The notes under the pieces: generated by a model
The model's input: the letters and a program-made list of their open reading frames with translations, nothing else
What the model was told of the DNA's origin: nothing
Database searches by the model: none
Source: Acidobacteriota bacterium
GTDB taxonomy: Bacteria; Acidobacteriota; Vicinamibacteria; Vicinamibacterales; UBA2999
Length of the DNA: 64,000 bases
Direction: 5' to 3'
Assembly (NCBI GenBank): GCA_030650395.1
Contig: JAUSDY010000102.1
Span: 31,735 to 95,734, forward strand
Part shown: piece by piece, positions 18,728-26,778 of the stretch
How the letters are laid out: every line of letters begins with the position of its first letter
Numbering within the stretch: the stretch's first letter is position 1
Position numbers and translations under genes: made by a program

Positions 18728-19275
18728 GCATCTCGGAGCTCACGGAATCGCGCGAGCTCTACCGTCCGTTGCGTGCGCATCGCTCTATCGCTGTAGAGCA
18801 ACCACACCACAAACGCGATGTGCGGCACGGCGATCGTCCCGAGCTCGACGGGCAGCGCCGCAGGTCTGGCGAGAAGAACGGGAAGGTAGTTCACGATCGT
18901 CGCGATGAAAAAGAGCGGGACGAACAGCGGATGTCCGCCGGCGCCCGGAACGGAGCCCAAGCTCATCGCGACGCGCTCCCACGAAGGCACGTCAGACAGC
19001 GAACGGCCGGGCTGGCCCTGCTCTTCGTAGAAGACCTGCAGGTATCGTCCGATTCGTTCCGCGCCAAAATGTAAAGGCCTGATCGCTTCGAAGGTTGCGG
19101 CTAAAACGACGAGAGGAACCGCGACCGCGAGCGGATAGGGAAGGAAGGCGAGTACGGCTATGAGAAGAACGGCCCAAATACCCAGGCCGGTCAGCAACAG
19201 AACGGCGCGGAGGCTGCTCCGGGACGCGATGGTCTGTCGAAGGACGAGGTACTCGGCGGATGACGGCCGATCCAT
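18703..19275 (-). CDS. Membrane protein of unknown function
   Basis: 190-aa protein from the ATG at 19275 (MDRPSSAEYLVLRQTI); longer in-frame upstream codons are not protein-like and enter the divergent carboxypeptidase gene. Four hydrophobic segments are visible (two near residues 27-65, two near 130-170). Between them is a soluble stretch (HFGAERIGRYLQVFYEEQG). The last residues (DAPQITQKN) are encoded by the 9-nt-period repeat, so the original C-terminus may have been altered. No family recognised. It is divergent from the carboxypeptidase gene. Confidence 0.6.
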   Translation of the reverse strand: MDRPSSAEYLVLRQTIASRSSLRAVLLLTGLGIWAVLLIAVLAFLPYPLAVAVPLVVLAATFEAIRPLHFGAERIGRYLQVFYEEQGQPGRSLSDVPSWERVAMSLGSVPGAGGHPLFVPLFFIATIVNYLPVLLARPAALPVELGTIAVPHIAFVVWLLYSDRAMRTQRTVELARFRELRDAPQITQKN

Positions 19276-19292
19276 TAGGGGTCCCAGTCTAC

Positions 19293-19341
19293 TCCAAGAA
19301 CGATAAACCCTCTTGATTCTTGGAGATACTGTGGCTACAAT
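19293..19341 (+). promoter_or_regulatory. Promoter of the carboxypeptidase gene with inverted repeat
   Basis: TTGATT (19313-19318) and TACAAT (19336-19341) are 17 nt apart, a good sigma-70 promoter. The inverted repeat TCCAAGAA (19293-19300) with TTCTTGGA (19317-19324) overlaps the -35 box, so an operator is possible. Transcription would begin only about 9 nt before the ATG at 19357. Confidence 0.6.
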
Positions 19342-19356
19342 GCCGTCAAGCTGACA

Positions 19357-20436
19357 ATGAGAACGCCAAACCGCCTCACGAAACTGCTCGTGTGCATGAC
19401 GCTCGTGGGCGCAGCGTACGTGGCTGTGCCGGCGCCGTCGTTTGCGCAAGGTGCGGCGGCATCGGCTCCCAAAGCCACCAAGACTCCGGCCCGCGCCACC
19501 GGCGCGAAAAAGAAGAAGCCGGCCTACTCGGCCACGAGCGCCCGCAACCGCCGTGCTCAGCTGGCCAGGGCCCGGGCCGCGGCTCGTGCTCGCGAGCTGC
19601 GCGAAGTGCAGACCCCGCGGTTCCGCGTCGACGAGTTCGGCCGCGAAGTGCCGGACGTTCGCGCCGAAGCCGCCATCATCTACAACCCCGTCACCGGCGA
19701 AGTGTTGTGGGAAGACCACGCGCAGGATCAGCGCTCGATTGCCAGCATCACCAAGGTGATGACCGCGCTGGTGTTCCTCGAAAGCGGCGCCGCCCTGTCA
19801 ACGCCGGTCACGGTGCAGAAGTCGGACGTGTCGCGCGCGTCGACCACGTACCTGCGCACTGGCTTCCAGCTTACCGCGGATGAGTTACTGAACCTGCTGC
19901 TGGTCGGTTCCGACAACGCCGCGGCCCGCGCGCTGGCGCGCATCTCGCCGTTTGGCTCCGACGGCTTCATTCAGATGATGAACGAGAAGGCCCGCGCGCT
20001 CGGCCTCGACAATACCCGCTACGCCGATCCGTCAGGCTTGATGGCCGAGAATGTCTCGTCCGCCTTCGACCTGGCTCGCCTCATCTCCTACGCCTCGGCG
20101 GACGCGCGCGTCACCGGCATCATGCGCAAGACGTCCTACTCGATGCAGGTCGGCACGCGCACCATCAGCGCCAACAGCACCAATCAGCTGATCAAGACCG
20201 GCGACATCGACGTGCTGGCCGGCAAGACCGGCTTCATCAGCCGCTCCGGCTATTGCCTGGCCACGTTGCTGCGGCTGCCGCAGTCAGGCCAGCAGGTTGC
20301 GGTGGTCGTGCTCGGCGCGAAGAGCAATGCCAGCCGTTTCTGGGAAACCCGCCATCTGTTCAACTGGATGAGCACGCGCACCAAGGCGCTGCTCGAAGGC
20401 GAATTCCAAAACCAATCTCAGCAAGAGCAGCAGTAA
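19357..20436 (+). CDS. D-alanyl-D-alanine carboxypeptidase (peptidase S11, PBP5/6-like)
   Basis: 359-aa periplasmic penicillin-binding protein that trims the terminal D-Ala from peptidoglycan stem peptides. Signal peptide ends near PSFAQ. A basic, Ala/Lys-rich linker (about residues 35-85) precedes the catalytic domain. All three active-site motifs are present: SxxK as SITK (residues 130-133), SxN as SDN (184-186) and KTG (about 290). The usual C-terminal domain and amphipathic anchor are absent or very short; the protein ends in a Gln-rich tail (FQNQSQQEQQ). No SD precedes the ATG, consistent with a very short leader. Confidence 0.92.
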   Translation: MRTPNRLTKLLVCMTLVGAAYVAVPAPSFAQGAAASAPKATKTPARATGAKKKKPAYSATSARNRRAQLARARAAARARELREVQTPRFRVDEFGREVPDVRAEAAIIYNPVTGEVLWEDHAQDQRSIASITKVMTALVFLESGAALSTPVTVQKSDVSRASTTYLRTGFQLTADELLNLLLVGSDNAAARALARISPFGSDGFIQMMNEKARALGLDNTRYADPSGLMAENVSSAFDLARLISYASADARVTGIMRKTSYSMQVGTRTISANSTNQLIKTGDIDVLAGKTGFISRSGYCLATLLRLPQSGQQVAVVVLGAKSNASRFWETRHLFNWMSTRTKALLEGEFQNQSQQEQQ

Positions 20437-20518
20437 GAGTTCAGAGTTCAGAGTTAAGAGTTAAGAGTTAAGAGTTAAGAGTCTTTTTCTTAACTCTGCA
20501 CTCCTAACTCTGCACTCG
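20437..20518. repeat. 7-nt-period dyad repeat, AGAGTTA/AACTCTT family
   Basis: Left arm: GAGTTCA and GAGTTAA units in tandem (20438-20482). A short T-rich spacer follows, then an inverted arm with CTTAACTCTGCACTCCTAAC (20488-20507). It lies between the convergent carboxypeptidase and FdhE-like genes and overlaps the last codons of the latter. Confidence 0.8.
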
Positions 20519-21340
20519 CTTCATCACCGCGGCATCCAGCGGTAGCGTCACAATCGAATCGGCATACGGTAAGAGCGGGCGCGACGCGTGCCTGGCGTCG
20601 AGCGCTTTGATGTAACGCCCGCACGGTTTGCAGATCATCACGCGATAGATGCCGTCGGGCGTGGCCATCGACGTGATCGTCCGCCGATCGTCGTTGCCGC
20701 AGTACGGGCACGCGATCGGGTCGAACGGCCAACGCACGTGGCATCGCCCGCAGACCAGCAGCCGCGCGCCGCTCGAGGTGATCACCGAAAAATCCGGCTC
20801 GGCCGCGCACATCGGGCAGGTGCGGCCTTTCCATTCGTCCAGGCTGACCCGCTGCTGCAGCACTTCAACGGTGCGCTGCAAGTACGGGCGCGCCGCCCAG
20901 CTCAAGACTTCATCGAGCATCTCGATCGGCGGGAGCGGGGTGGCCTCGAACCAGCGCCGCATGGTGTCGGGTAATTCGGCGCTGCGTCCCACCGCGTGCA
21001 GCGCGAGCGACGTGTCGCCGTCGACGGCGTCGTGGCGACGGAGGATGTCGGCGATCTGCCGGATCAGCAGCCGCACGTCGTTCCATTCGAATGCGATCTG
21101 ATCGAAATCGAGCAGCGGCCGCCCGGCCGCCAGACGTGCGGCGAGCGATTCGGCGCTCGCCTCGATCCAGGGCGTGCTCAGTCGGCCCTGGACGCGGCGG
21201 ACCGCTTCGATCAATCCAATCTGGAGAGCCGCCGCCGGGCCCAGTTCAGGCTGGCGTTCGGCCAGCGCCCTGAGCTCAGCGATGTCACGCGGCGCCGGGC
21301 GCGATCCGCTGGCGGGAGGCCCAGTCACGGCTAAGATCAT
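20504..21340 (-). CDS. FdhE-like formate dehydrogenase accessory protein
   Basis: 278-aa cytoplasmic protein. The C-terminal half has the FdhE zinc-ribbon/rubredoxin-like cysteines in pairs: CPMC, CGRC, CPYC and CKPC (about residues 180-260). Family knowledge: FdhE binds formate dehydrogenase before translocation and helps its maturation. The ATG at 21340 is chosen because codons further upstream ([17 protein letters not shown]) come from repeat DNA; SD is poor. No formate dehydrogenase genes are in this window, so its partner is elsewhere or the role differs. The final residues lie within repeat DNA. Confidence 0.8.
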   Translation of the reverse strand: MILAVTGPPASGSRPAPRDIAELRALAERQPELGPAAALQIGLIEAVRRVQGRLSTPWIEASAESLAARLAAGRPLLDFDQIAFEWNDVRLLIRQIADILRRHDAVDGDTSLALHAVGRSAELPDTMRRWFEATPLPPIEMLDEVLSWAARPYLQRTVEVLQQRVSLDEWKGRTCPMCAAEPDFSVITSSGARLLVCGRCHVRWPFDPIACPYCGNDDRRTITSMATPDGIYRVMICKPCGRYIKALDARHASRPLLPYADSIVTLPLDAAVMKRVQS

Positions 21341-21380
21341 ACAGGAAGGCAGAAGGCAAAAGGCAAAAGGCAGAAGGTAA
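21341..21380 (+). repeat. 7-nt-period repeat, AAGGCAG/AAGGCAA family, single arm
   Basis: AGGAAGGCAGAAGGCAAAAGG followed by another GCAAAAGGCAGAAGG copy, between the divergent FdhE-like and glgA starts. The same family occurs at 27630-27728, 30603-30632 and 54622-54656. Confidence 0.75.
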
Positions 21381-21389
21381 GCTAGCAAT

Positions 21390-22880
21390 ATGGCCCGCGC
21401 ACTTGCGGCGAGCAAAGCGCCAAGTAAGGCGCCGAAGAAGGCGGCAGGCCTTCGCATTCTGATGGTCGCATCAGAAGCGCAGCCCTTCTCGAAGACCGGC
21501 GGGTTGGCCGATGTCGCGACGGCCCTTGCGAAAGCGCTCGGCCGGCTCGGTCACGACGTCACGGTCATGACGCCGCGTTACCGGGCCGTCGCGGCCGGAG
21601 CCATCGTCGGCACCGTGACGATCGAAGTGGCATCGCACGCGTTCAGGGCCGACCTGCATGAAGTGACGCTGGGGCCCGGCGCGCGCGTCCTCCTGGTCGA
21701 TTGCCCGGAGCTCTACGATCGGCGCGGCATCTACAACGAAGACGGCAAGGACTATCCCGACAACGCCGTGCGGTACGCCTTTCTGTCTGCGGCGGCCGTC
21801 AACTGGGCATCGCAACAAGCCAAGCCGTTCGACGTTCTTCACGCGCACGACTGGCAGAGCGGCCTCGTGCCGGTCTACGCGCGCTCGCTGACGGGAAAGA
21901 TCCCCGGCACCGTCTTTACGATTCATAACCTGGCCTATCAAGGGCTGTTCAGCAAAGCGTGGGTGCCGCGGCTTGGCTTGCGGTGGCAGGACTTCACGAT
22001 CGGCGGCTTTGAGTTCTACGACCAGCTCAGTTTTCTCAAGGCCGGGCTCGCGTTCGCCAGTGCGATCACCACCGTCAGCCCGACCTACGCGGAAGAGATC
22101 CAGCGGCCCGAATACGGCCACGGCCTTGATGGCGTCGTCCGCGCGCGCCGCGATGTGCTCGCGGGCATGCTCAACGGCATCGATACCGACGAGTGGAATC
22201 CCGCGACCGACCCGCTGTTGCCGCAGCCGTTCGATGCCGCGCACCTCGGGCGCAAGGCGGCGTCAAAAAAGGCGCTGCTGGAGATGTTCGGCCTGCCGGC
22301 CGACGAGCACTCGCTCGCGCGGCCGGTGATCGGGATGGTGTCGCGGATGGTGGATCAGAAAGGCCTCGATCTCATCGCCGCGGTGGCCTCCGTCTTGCCC
22401 GCGCTCGGCGCCTCCTTCGTCATCGTCGGCACGGGCGAGCCGCGCTATCAAGGCATGTGGACGCGCCTGTCGGAGCTGCATCCGGATCGCATCAGCGCGT
22501 TTATCGGGTTCGACGAGCGCCGCGCTCATCTCGTCGAAGGCGGCGCCGACATCTTTCTGATGCCGTCGCGCTTCGAGCCGTGCGGCCTCAACCAGATGTA
22601 CAGCATGCGGTACGGCACGGTGCCGGTGGTGCGCGCGGTCGGCGGGCTGGTCGACACCGTGCGGCCCTACAACCCGCGCAACGGCCAGGGCACCGGGTTG
22701 CTGTTTTCGGAGTATCGGCCCGACGCGATGCTTGACGCGCTTGGCCGCGCGCTGTCGGCGTTCGGCAACAAGAAGCTCTGGACGCGGCTTCAGAAAAATG
22801 GCATGCGCGCCGACTTCTCATGGGACCGCTCGGCAGCCGAGTATGTCAAGATGTACAAACGCGTCAGGCGCATCAAATGA
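21390..22880 (+). CDS. glgA: Glycogen synthase (GT5)
   Basis: 496-aa ADP-glucose-dependent alpha-1,4-glucan synthase. After a short Ala/Lys-rich start the GT-B fold begins at LRILMVASEAQPFSKTGGLADV, which includes the family KxGGLxDV ADP-binding motif (residues 35-42). Typical GT5 blocks HAHDWQSGLVP, TIHNLAYQGLF and, in the C-terminal domain, SRFEPCGLNQMYSMRYGT (EX7E region) are intact. ATG at 21390 lacks a good SD. No other glycogen gene is adjacent; a 7-nt-period dyad repeat separates it from trxA. Confidence 0.95.
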   Translation: MARALAASKAPSKAPKKAAGLRILMVASEAQPFSKTGGLADVATALAKALGRLGHDVTVMTPRYRAVAAGAIVGTVTIEVASHAFRADLHEVTLGPGARVLLVDCPELYDRRGIYNEDGKDYPDNAVRYAFLSAAAVNWASQQAKPFDVLHAHDWQSGLVPVYARSLTGKIPGTVFTIHNLAYQGLFSKAWVPRLGLRWQDFTIGGFEFYDQLSFLKAGLAFASAITTVSPTYAEEIQRPEYGHGLDGVVRARRDVLAGMLNGIDTDEWNPATDPLLPQPFDAAHLGRKAASKKALLEMFGLPADEHSLARPVIGMVSRMVDQKGLDLIAAVASVLPALGASFVIVGTGEPRYQGMWTRLSELHPDRISAFIGFDERRAHLVEGGADIFLMPSRFEPCGLNQMYSMRYGTVPVVRAVGGLVDTVRPYNPRNGQGTGLLFSEYRPDAMLDALGRALSAFGNKKLWTRLQKNGMRADFSWDRSAAEYVKMYKRVRRIK

Positions 22881-22885
22881 CGCGC

Positions 22886-22975
22886 GCTTGGACTTGAGGG
22901 CTTGGGGGCTTGGGACTTGGGTTTTCTCCAGCCCTCAAGCCCGTCAAGCCCTCAAGCCCTGCTAAGACACCCGGC
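22886..22975. repeat. 7-nt-period dyad repeat, CTTGGGA/CCTCAAG family
   Basis: Left arm GCTTGGACTTGAGGGCTTGG followed by GGGCTTGGGACTTGG; spacer TTTTCTCCA; right arm GCCCTCAAGCCCGTCAAGCC followed by CTCAAGCCC. The arms are complementary and would form a long hairpin between glgA and trxA. Confidence 0.75.
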
Positions 22976-23010
22976 GTCTGATGCCGGCATCAAAACAGGC
23001 AGAGGGGTTC

Positions 23011-23334
23011 ATGGCATCTGAGAAGGTCAAGACGTTTACCGACGCGGATTTCAAGGATTCGGTGAAGAGCGGCGTCGTGCTGGTGGATTTCTGGGCAACC
23101 TGGTGCGCGCCGTGCCGGCGCCTGGCGCCGACCGTGGATCAGCTGGCCGAGGAGTACAGCGGCCGCGTGACCGTCGCCAAGGTCGACATTGACGAGAACC
23201 CGATGACGCCAGGCTCGTTCATGGTGCGCGGCATTCCGACGCTGCTGTTGTTCAAAGACGGCGACCTCAAGGAAACCGTCGTCGGCCTCGCCAACAAGGA
23301 CGATCTCTCCAAGCTGATCGACAAACATCTGTGA
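23011..23334 (+). CDS. trxA: Thioredoxin
   Basis: 107-aa cytoplasmic disulfide reductase from ATG 23011, with AGAGGGG upstream. The active site is WCAPC (Cys 32 and 35) rather than the commoner WCGPC, and the cis-proline loop reads RGIPTLLLFKDG. It overlaps the start of the thioredoxin reductase gene by 4 nt (GTGA), so the two are translationally coupled and form the NADPH-driven thioredoxin system. Confidence 0.95.
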   Translation: MASEKVKTFTDADFKDSVKSGVVLVDFWATWCAPCRRLAPTVDQLAEEYSGRVTVAKVDIDENPMTPGSFMVRGIPTLLLFKDGDLKETVVGLANKDDLSKLIDKHL

Positions 23335-24293
23335 GCGAGCGGCAGGTCATCATCATCGGCTCCGGCCCGGCCGGGCTGACCGCCGCGCTGTACGCGGCGC
23401 GCGCCAATCTCAAGCCGCTGGTGATCGAGGGCATCGATGCGGGCGGCCAGCTGATGCTCACGACCATGGTCGAGAACTGGCCCGGCTATCGCGACGGCAT
23501 CATGGGCCCCGACCTCATGGCCGAACTGCGCGCCCAGGCCGAGCGCTTCGGCGCCGAGTTCATCCAGGGTGACGTCACCGCCGTCGATTTGTCGAAGCCG
23601 CCGTTCAATGTCTCACTGGGCAAAACCAACTACCTCGCGCACACGCTGATTCTCGCCACCGGCGCATCGGCCAAGTGGCTCGACCTCGGCGTCGACAAGA
23701 AGTTGTCCGGCCGCGGCGTCTCGACCTGCGCCACCTGCGACGGCTTTTTCTTCAAGGGCCTGCCGGTCGCGGTGATCGGCGGCGGCGACACCGCGATGGA
23801 AGAAGCGATCTACCTATCGAAACTGGCCACTTCCGTCACCGTGATCCACAGGCGCGACACGCTGCGCGCGTCGAAGGTGATGCAAGACAAGGCGATGTCG
23901 ATTCCCAACATCTCGTTCCTGTGGGACACCGAGGTCCTCGACATCAAGGACGTCGACAAGGGCGCGGTCTCGTCGCTCGTGCTGCGAAACCTCAAGACCG
24001 GCGAGCGCAGCGAGCTGCCGATCGACGGCGTGTTCATCGGCATCGGCCACACGCCGAATACGGTGCTCTTCAAGGGCCAGTTGGCAATGCACGACAACGG
24101 CTACCTGAAGACGCACGACGGCTCGCGCACCAGCGTGTCAGGGGTGTTTGCGGCAGGAGACGTGCAGGACCATGTCTATCGCCAGGCCGTGACCGCGGCC
24201 GGGTCAGGCTGTATGGCGGCCATTGATGCAGAGCGGTTCCTCTCGGGCACTCTCCACGACAGCAGTGCCGCACACCTTGTAACTAACAGTTAA
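23331..24293 (+). CDS. trxB: Thioredoxin reductase
   Basis: 320-aa NADPH-dependent flavoprotein reducing thioredoxin. FAD motif GSGPAGLTAALYAARA at the N-terminus, redox-active CATC (Cys 133 and 136), NADPH motif GGGDTAMEEA, and C-terminal FAD motif FAAGDVQD are all present. It starts with GTG inside the trxA stop (GTGA overlap). The final residues (SAAHLVTNS) lie beyond the usual family end and run into the following repeat. Confidence 0.95.
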   Translation: MSERQVIIIGSGPAGLTAALYAARANLKPLVIEGIDAGGQLMLTTMVENWPGYRDGIMGPDLMAELRAQAERFGAEFIQGDVTAVDLSKPPFNVSLGKTNYLAHTLILATGASAKWLDLGVDKKLSGRGVSTCATCDGFFFKGLPVAVIGGGDTAMEEAIYLSKLATSVTVIHRRDTLRASKVMQDKAMSIPNISFLWDTEVLDIKDVDKGAVSSLVLRNLKTGERSELPIDGVFIGIGHTPNTVLFKGQLAMHDNGYLKTHDGSRTSVSGVFAAGDVQDHVYRQAVTAAGSGCMAAIDAERFLSGTLHDSSAAHLVTNS

Positions 24294-24420
24294 GAGTTCA
24301 GAGTGCAGAGTTAAGAAGAAATACGCTCTTAACCCTTAACTCTTAACCCTTAACTCTTAACCCTTAACTCTTAACCCCTTAACTCTTAACTCTTAACTCT
24401 AACTCTGCACTCCTAACTCC
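24290..24420. repeat. 7-nt-period dyad repeat, AACTCTT family, long copy
   Basis: Left arm GTTAAGAGTTCAGAGTGCAG; right arm a run of AACTCTT/AACCCTT units (about twelve) ending AACTCTGCACTCCTAACTC. The terminal motif is also found at 20491-20513. The element fills the gap between the convergent trxB and mnmA genes. Confidence 0.8.
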
Positions 24421-24421
24421 G

Positions 24422-25537
24422 TCAGTCGATCCAGCCCCCGCCAAGTACTTCGTCTCCCTCGTAAAACACGACGGCTTGGCCTGGCGTCACGGCGGTCTGT
24501 GGCGCGCCGAACTCGACCTCTGCGTGTCCTTCATCTGTCGCGCGCACCCTCGCCGGGGCGGCGGCATGACGATGGCGGATTTGGGCGGAGACCGTGCGCC
24601 AGTCGGGTTCCGCGACGCCGCTGACCCAGTTCACCCCTGACGCCGTCAGCGTCGTGCGCCCGAGCGCTTCGCGCGGACCGACGACAACCTGCGCCGTGTC
24701 GGGCTTGATCTCCAACACATACAACGGCTCGTTCGACGACAGCCCGAGGCCCTTGCGCTGGCCGATCGTGAAGCGGTGCACGCCGCCGTGCGTGCCGAGC
24801 ACGCGGCCGTCGTTATTCACCATCGTGCCGGCCCGCGCGGCGCCGGGCGCCTGGCGCTCGACGAACGCCGCGTAGTCGCCATCGGGAACGAAGCAGATCT
24901 CCTGGCTGTCGGGTTTGGACGCCACCCGCAGCTTGAGGCGATGGGCGTGCTCGCGGACCGTGTCCTTGTCGAGATGCCCGACGGGGAACGACGCCCGCGA
25001 GAGTTGCGCCTGCGTCAACGAAAACAGGAAGTAGGTCTGATCCTTGGAGTGGTCGGCGCCGCGATGGAGGTGAGAGCCGCCGGCGTCGTCCTGTTCGATC
25101 CGGGCGTAATGCCCCGTGGCCAGCCGCTCGGCGTCGTAGGCCTTCGCGCGGTCGAGCAGCTCGGCGAACTTGAGATCGCTATTACAGTGCGAGCACGGAA
25201 TGGGCGTGCGGCCCGACACATACTCGCGGACGAAGTTCGACACGACATGCTCGCCGAACTGCGATTCGAAATTGACGATGTAGTGGGGGATGCCGAGGGT
25301 GGCGGCCACGCGGCGCGCATCGTAGAGATCGTCGATGGTGCAGCAGGTGCCCCAGCGCTGGACCGGGTCTTCATCCGCCGCAGTCGCCTGCCCTGAGCGA
25401 GCGGCGGCATTGTTGCCGTCGCGAGTCGAAGGGTAGAGCTGCATCGATACACCGATGACGTCATGACCCTGCTCGGCGAGCAGGGCCGCGGCCACGGATG
25501 AATCCACGCCGCCCGACATGGCTACGACAATTCGCAT
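24422..25537 (-). CDS. mnmA: tRNA-specific 2-thiouridylase
   Basis: 371-aa enzyme that thiolates U34 of Lys, Glu and Gln tRNAs using sulfur relayed from a cysteine desulfurase, whose gene lies 66 nt upstream on the same strand. PP-loop MSGGVDSS at residues 7-14; catalytic Cys motifs PCSHCNSDLKF and SQEICFVPDGDY. The start MRIVVAMSGG is standard. Odd: between MQLYP and TCCTIDDLYDARRVA, normally separated by a short loop, there is an extra segment (about residues 36-60) encoded largely by a palindromic element (25390-25433). The frame is kept, so the enzyme is probably active. Confidence 0.94.
   Translation of the reverse strand: MRIVVAMSGGVDSSVAAALLAEQGHDVIGVSMQLYPSTRDGNNAAARSGQATAADEDPVQRWGTCCTIDDLYDARRVAATLGIPHYIVNFESQFGEHVVSNFVREYVSGRTPIPCSHCNSDLKFAELLDRAKAYDAERLATGHYARIEQDDAGGSHLHRGADHSKDQTYFLFSLTQAQLSRASFPVGHLDKDTVREHAHRLKLRVASKPDSQEICFVPDGDYAAFVERQAPGAARAGTMVNNDGRVLGTHGGVHRFTIGQRKGLGLSSNEPLYVLEIKPDTAQVVVGPREALGRTTLTASGVNWVSGVAEPDWRTVSAQIRHRHAAAPARVRATDEGHAEVEFGAPQTAVTPGQAVVFYEGDEVLGGGWID
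25390..25433 (-). repeat. Palindromic element inserted in frame in mnmA
   Basis: Minus strand begins CCCTTCGACTCGCGACGGC, has a short AACAAT loop, and ends GCCGCCGCTCGCTCAGGGC. The outer parts match the element in priA at 59851-59895 (CCCTTCGACTCG and CTCGCTCAGG). It encodes residues absent from the normal MnmA alignment. Confidence 0.65.
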
Positions 25538-25556
25538 GTATCCAAAACCAAAAACC

Positions 25557-25601
25557 AACAGGAGGTTAGGAGTGCCTCCTGGTCTCCTGATTCTCCTGTT
25601 G
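25557..25601. repeat. Inverted repeat between the cysteine desulfurase and mnmA genes
   Basis: CAACAGGAG (25557-25565) is complementary to CTCCTGTTG (25593-25601); the loop holds further AGGAG/CTCCT pairs. No T-run follows on the minus strand, so it is more likely a processing or repeat hairpin than a terminator. Confidence 0.45.
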
Positions 25602-25603
25602 AG

Positions 25604-26767
25604 TTATTTTCTACCGCCGACGGTGGTCAGGCTCCGCAATTTCTCCACCAGCGGCGGCAATACCTCGATCACCCGATCGATGTCGGCCTCCGTGTTCGAG
25701 GCGCCGAGGCTGAAGCGGATCGATCCCAGCGTGCGCAGGTGCGGCAGTCCCATCGCCTTGAGCACGTGCGACGGTTCGAGCGTCCCTGACGAACACGCCG
25801 AGCCGGACGAGACGGCTATCCCCGCCAGATCCAAACCGATCAACACCGACTCCGACTCGATGCGCTCGATGCTGATGTTCGACGTGTTCGGCACCCGCGG
25901 CGCCTGGGCGCCGTTACGCGCGCTGCCGGGGATAGCCGAGAGAATGCCGGCCTCGAGGCGATCGCGTAGCGCCGTGAGGCGCTCGCCCTCGACCGCCAAC
26001 GTCCGGCCGGCGGCTTCCGCCGCCACGCCGAGCCCGACGAGCGCGGGGACGTTTTCCGTCCCGGCGCGGCGGTTGCGTTCCTGCCGTCCGCCCGTCAGCG
26101 GCGACAGCAGGCGCACGCCGCGGCGAATCCACAGCGCGCCGGTGCCCTTGGGGCCATAAAACTTGTGGCCCGCGATGGTGAGCAAATCGACGCCAAGCTC
26201 GCGGACGCCCAACGGCAGCTTGCCCGCCGTCTGCACGGCATCAGTGTGCACGAGCGCGCCGTGCTCGTGGGCGATGGCCGCGATCTCCGCGACCGGCTGG
26301 ATCGTTCCGATCTCGTTATTCGCATGCATCACCGACACGAGCGCCGTGTCGTCGGTGATCGCCTCACGCAGGCGATCCGGTGAGACGATGCCGGTGGCGT
26401 CGACGGGGAGCGTAGTCACGCGCCATCCGCGGCGCGCGAGCGACTTCATCGTGTTCAACACCGCTTCGTGTTCGATCGCCGTCGTGATCAGATGTTTCCG
26501 CCCCGCGGCCTCGAGCGCCTCGGCAGCGCCGCGAATGGCAAGGTTGTCGCTCTCGGTTCCGCCCGCCGTAAAGACAATTTCGGCGGCGTCGGCGCCCAGC
26601 AGGGTGGCAATCGAGCCGCGCGCTTCGTCCAACGCGGCTTTGGCCTGTTGACCGAAATGGTGCACGCTGGAGGCGTTGCCCCACACCTCGCGCATCGCCT
26701 GGGCCATCCGGTCGGCGACCAGCGGGTGGAGGGGCGTTGTCGCGTTGTGGTCCAGATAGATACGCAT
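25604..26767 (-). CDS. Cysteine desulfurase (NifS/IscS-like)
   Basis: 387-aa PLP enzyme removing sulfur from cysteine. From MRIYLDHNATTPLHP, it has the PLP-lysine motif AGHKFYGPKGTG, the preceding ETxE/H region (TTAIEHEAVLN) and the mobile catalytic-Cys loop SSGSACSSG. The start at 26767 matches the family; upstream codons contain repeat DNA. It lies just upstream of mnmA, so its likely job is to supply sulfur for tRNA 2-thiolation, and perhaps Fe-S clusters since no isc genes are nearby. Confidence 0.93.
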   Translation of the reverse strand: MRIYLDHNATTPLHPLVADRMAQAMREVWGNASSVHHFGQQAKAALDEARGSIATLLGADAAEIVFTAGGTESDNLAIRGAAEALEAAGRKHLITTAIEHEAVLNTMKSLARRGWRVTTLPVDATGIVSPDRLREAITDDTALVSVMHANNEIGTIQPVAEIAAIAHEHGALVHTDAVQTAGKLPLGVRELGVDLLTIAGHKFYGPKGTGALWIRRGVRLLSPLTGGRQERNRRAGTENVPALVGLGVAAEAAGRTLAVEGERLTALRDRLEAGILSAIPGSARNGAQAPRVPNTSNISIERIESESVLIGLDLAGIAVSSGSACSSGTLEPSHVLKAMGLPHLRTLGSIRFSLGASNTEADIDRVIEVLPPLVEKLRSLTTVGGRK

Positions 26768-26778
26768 TTGGGGCTCTA

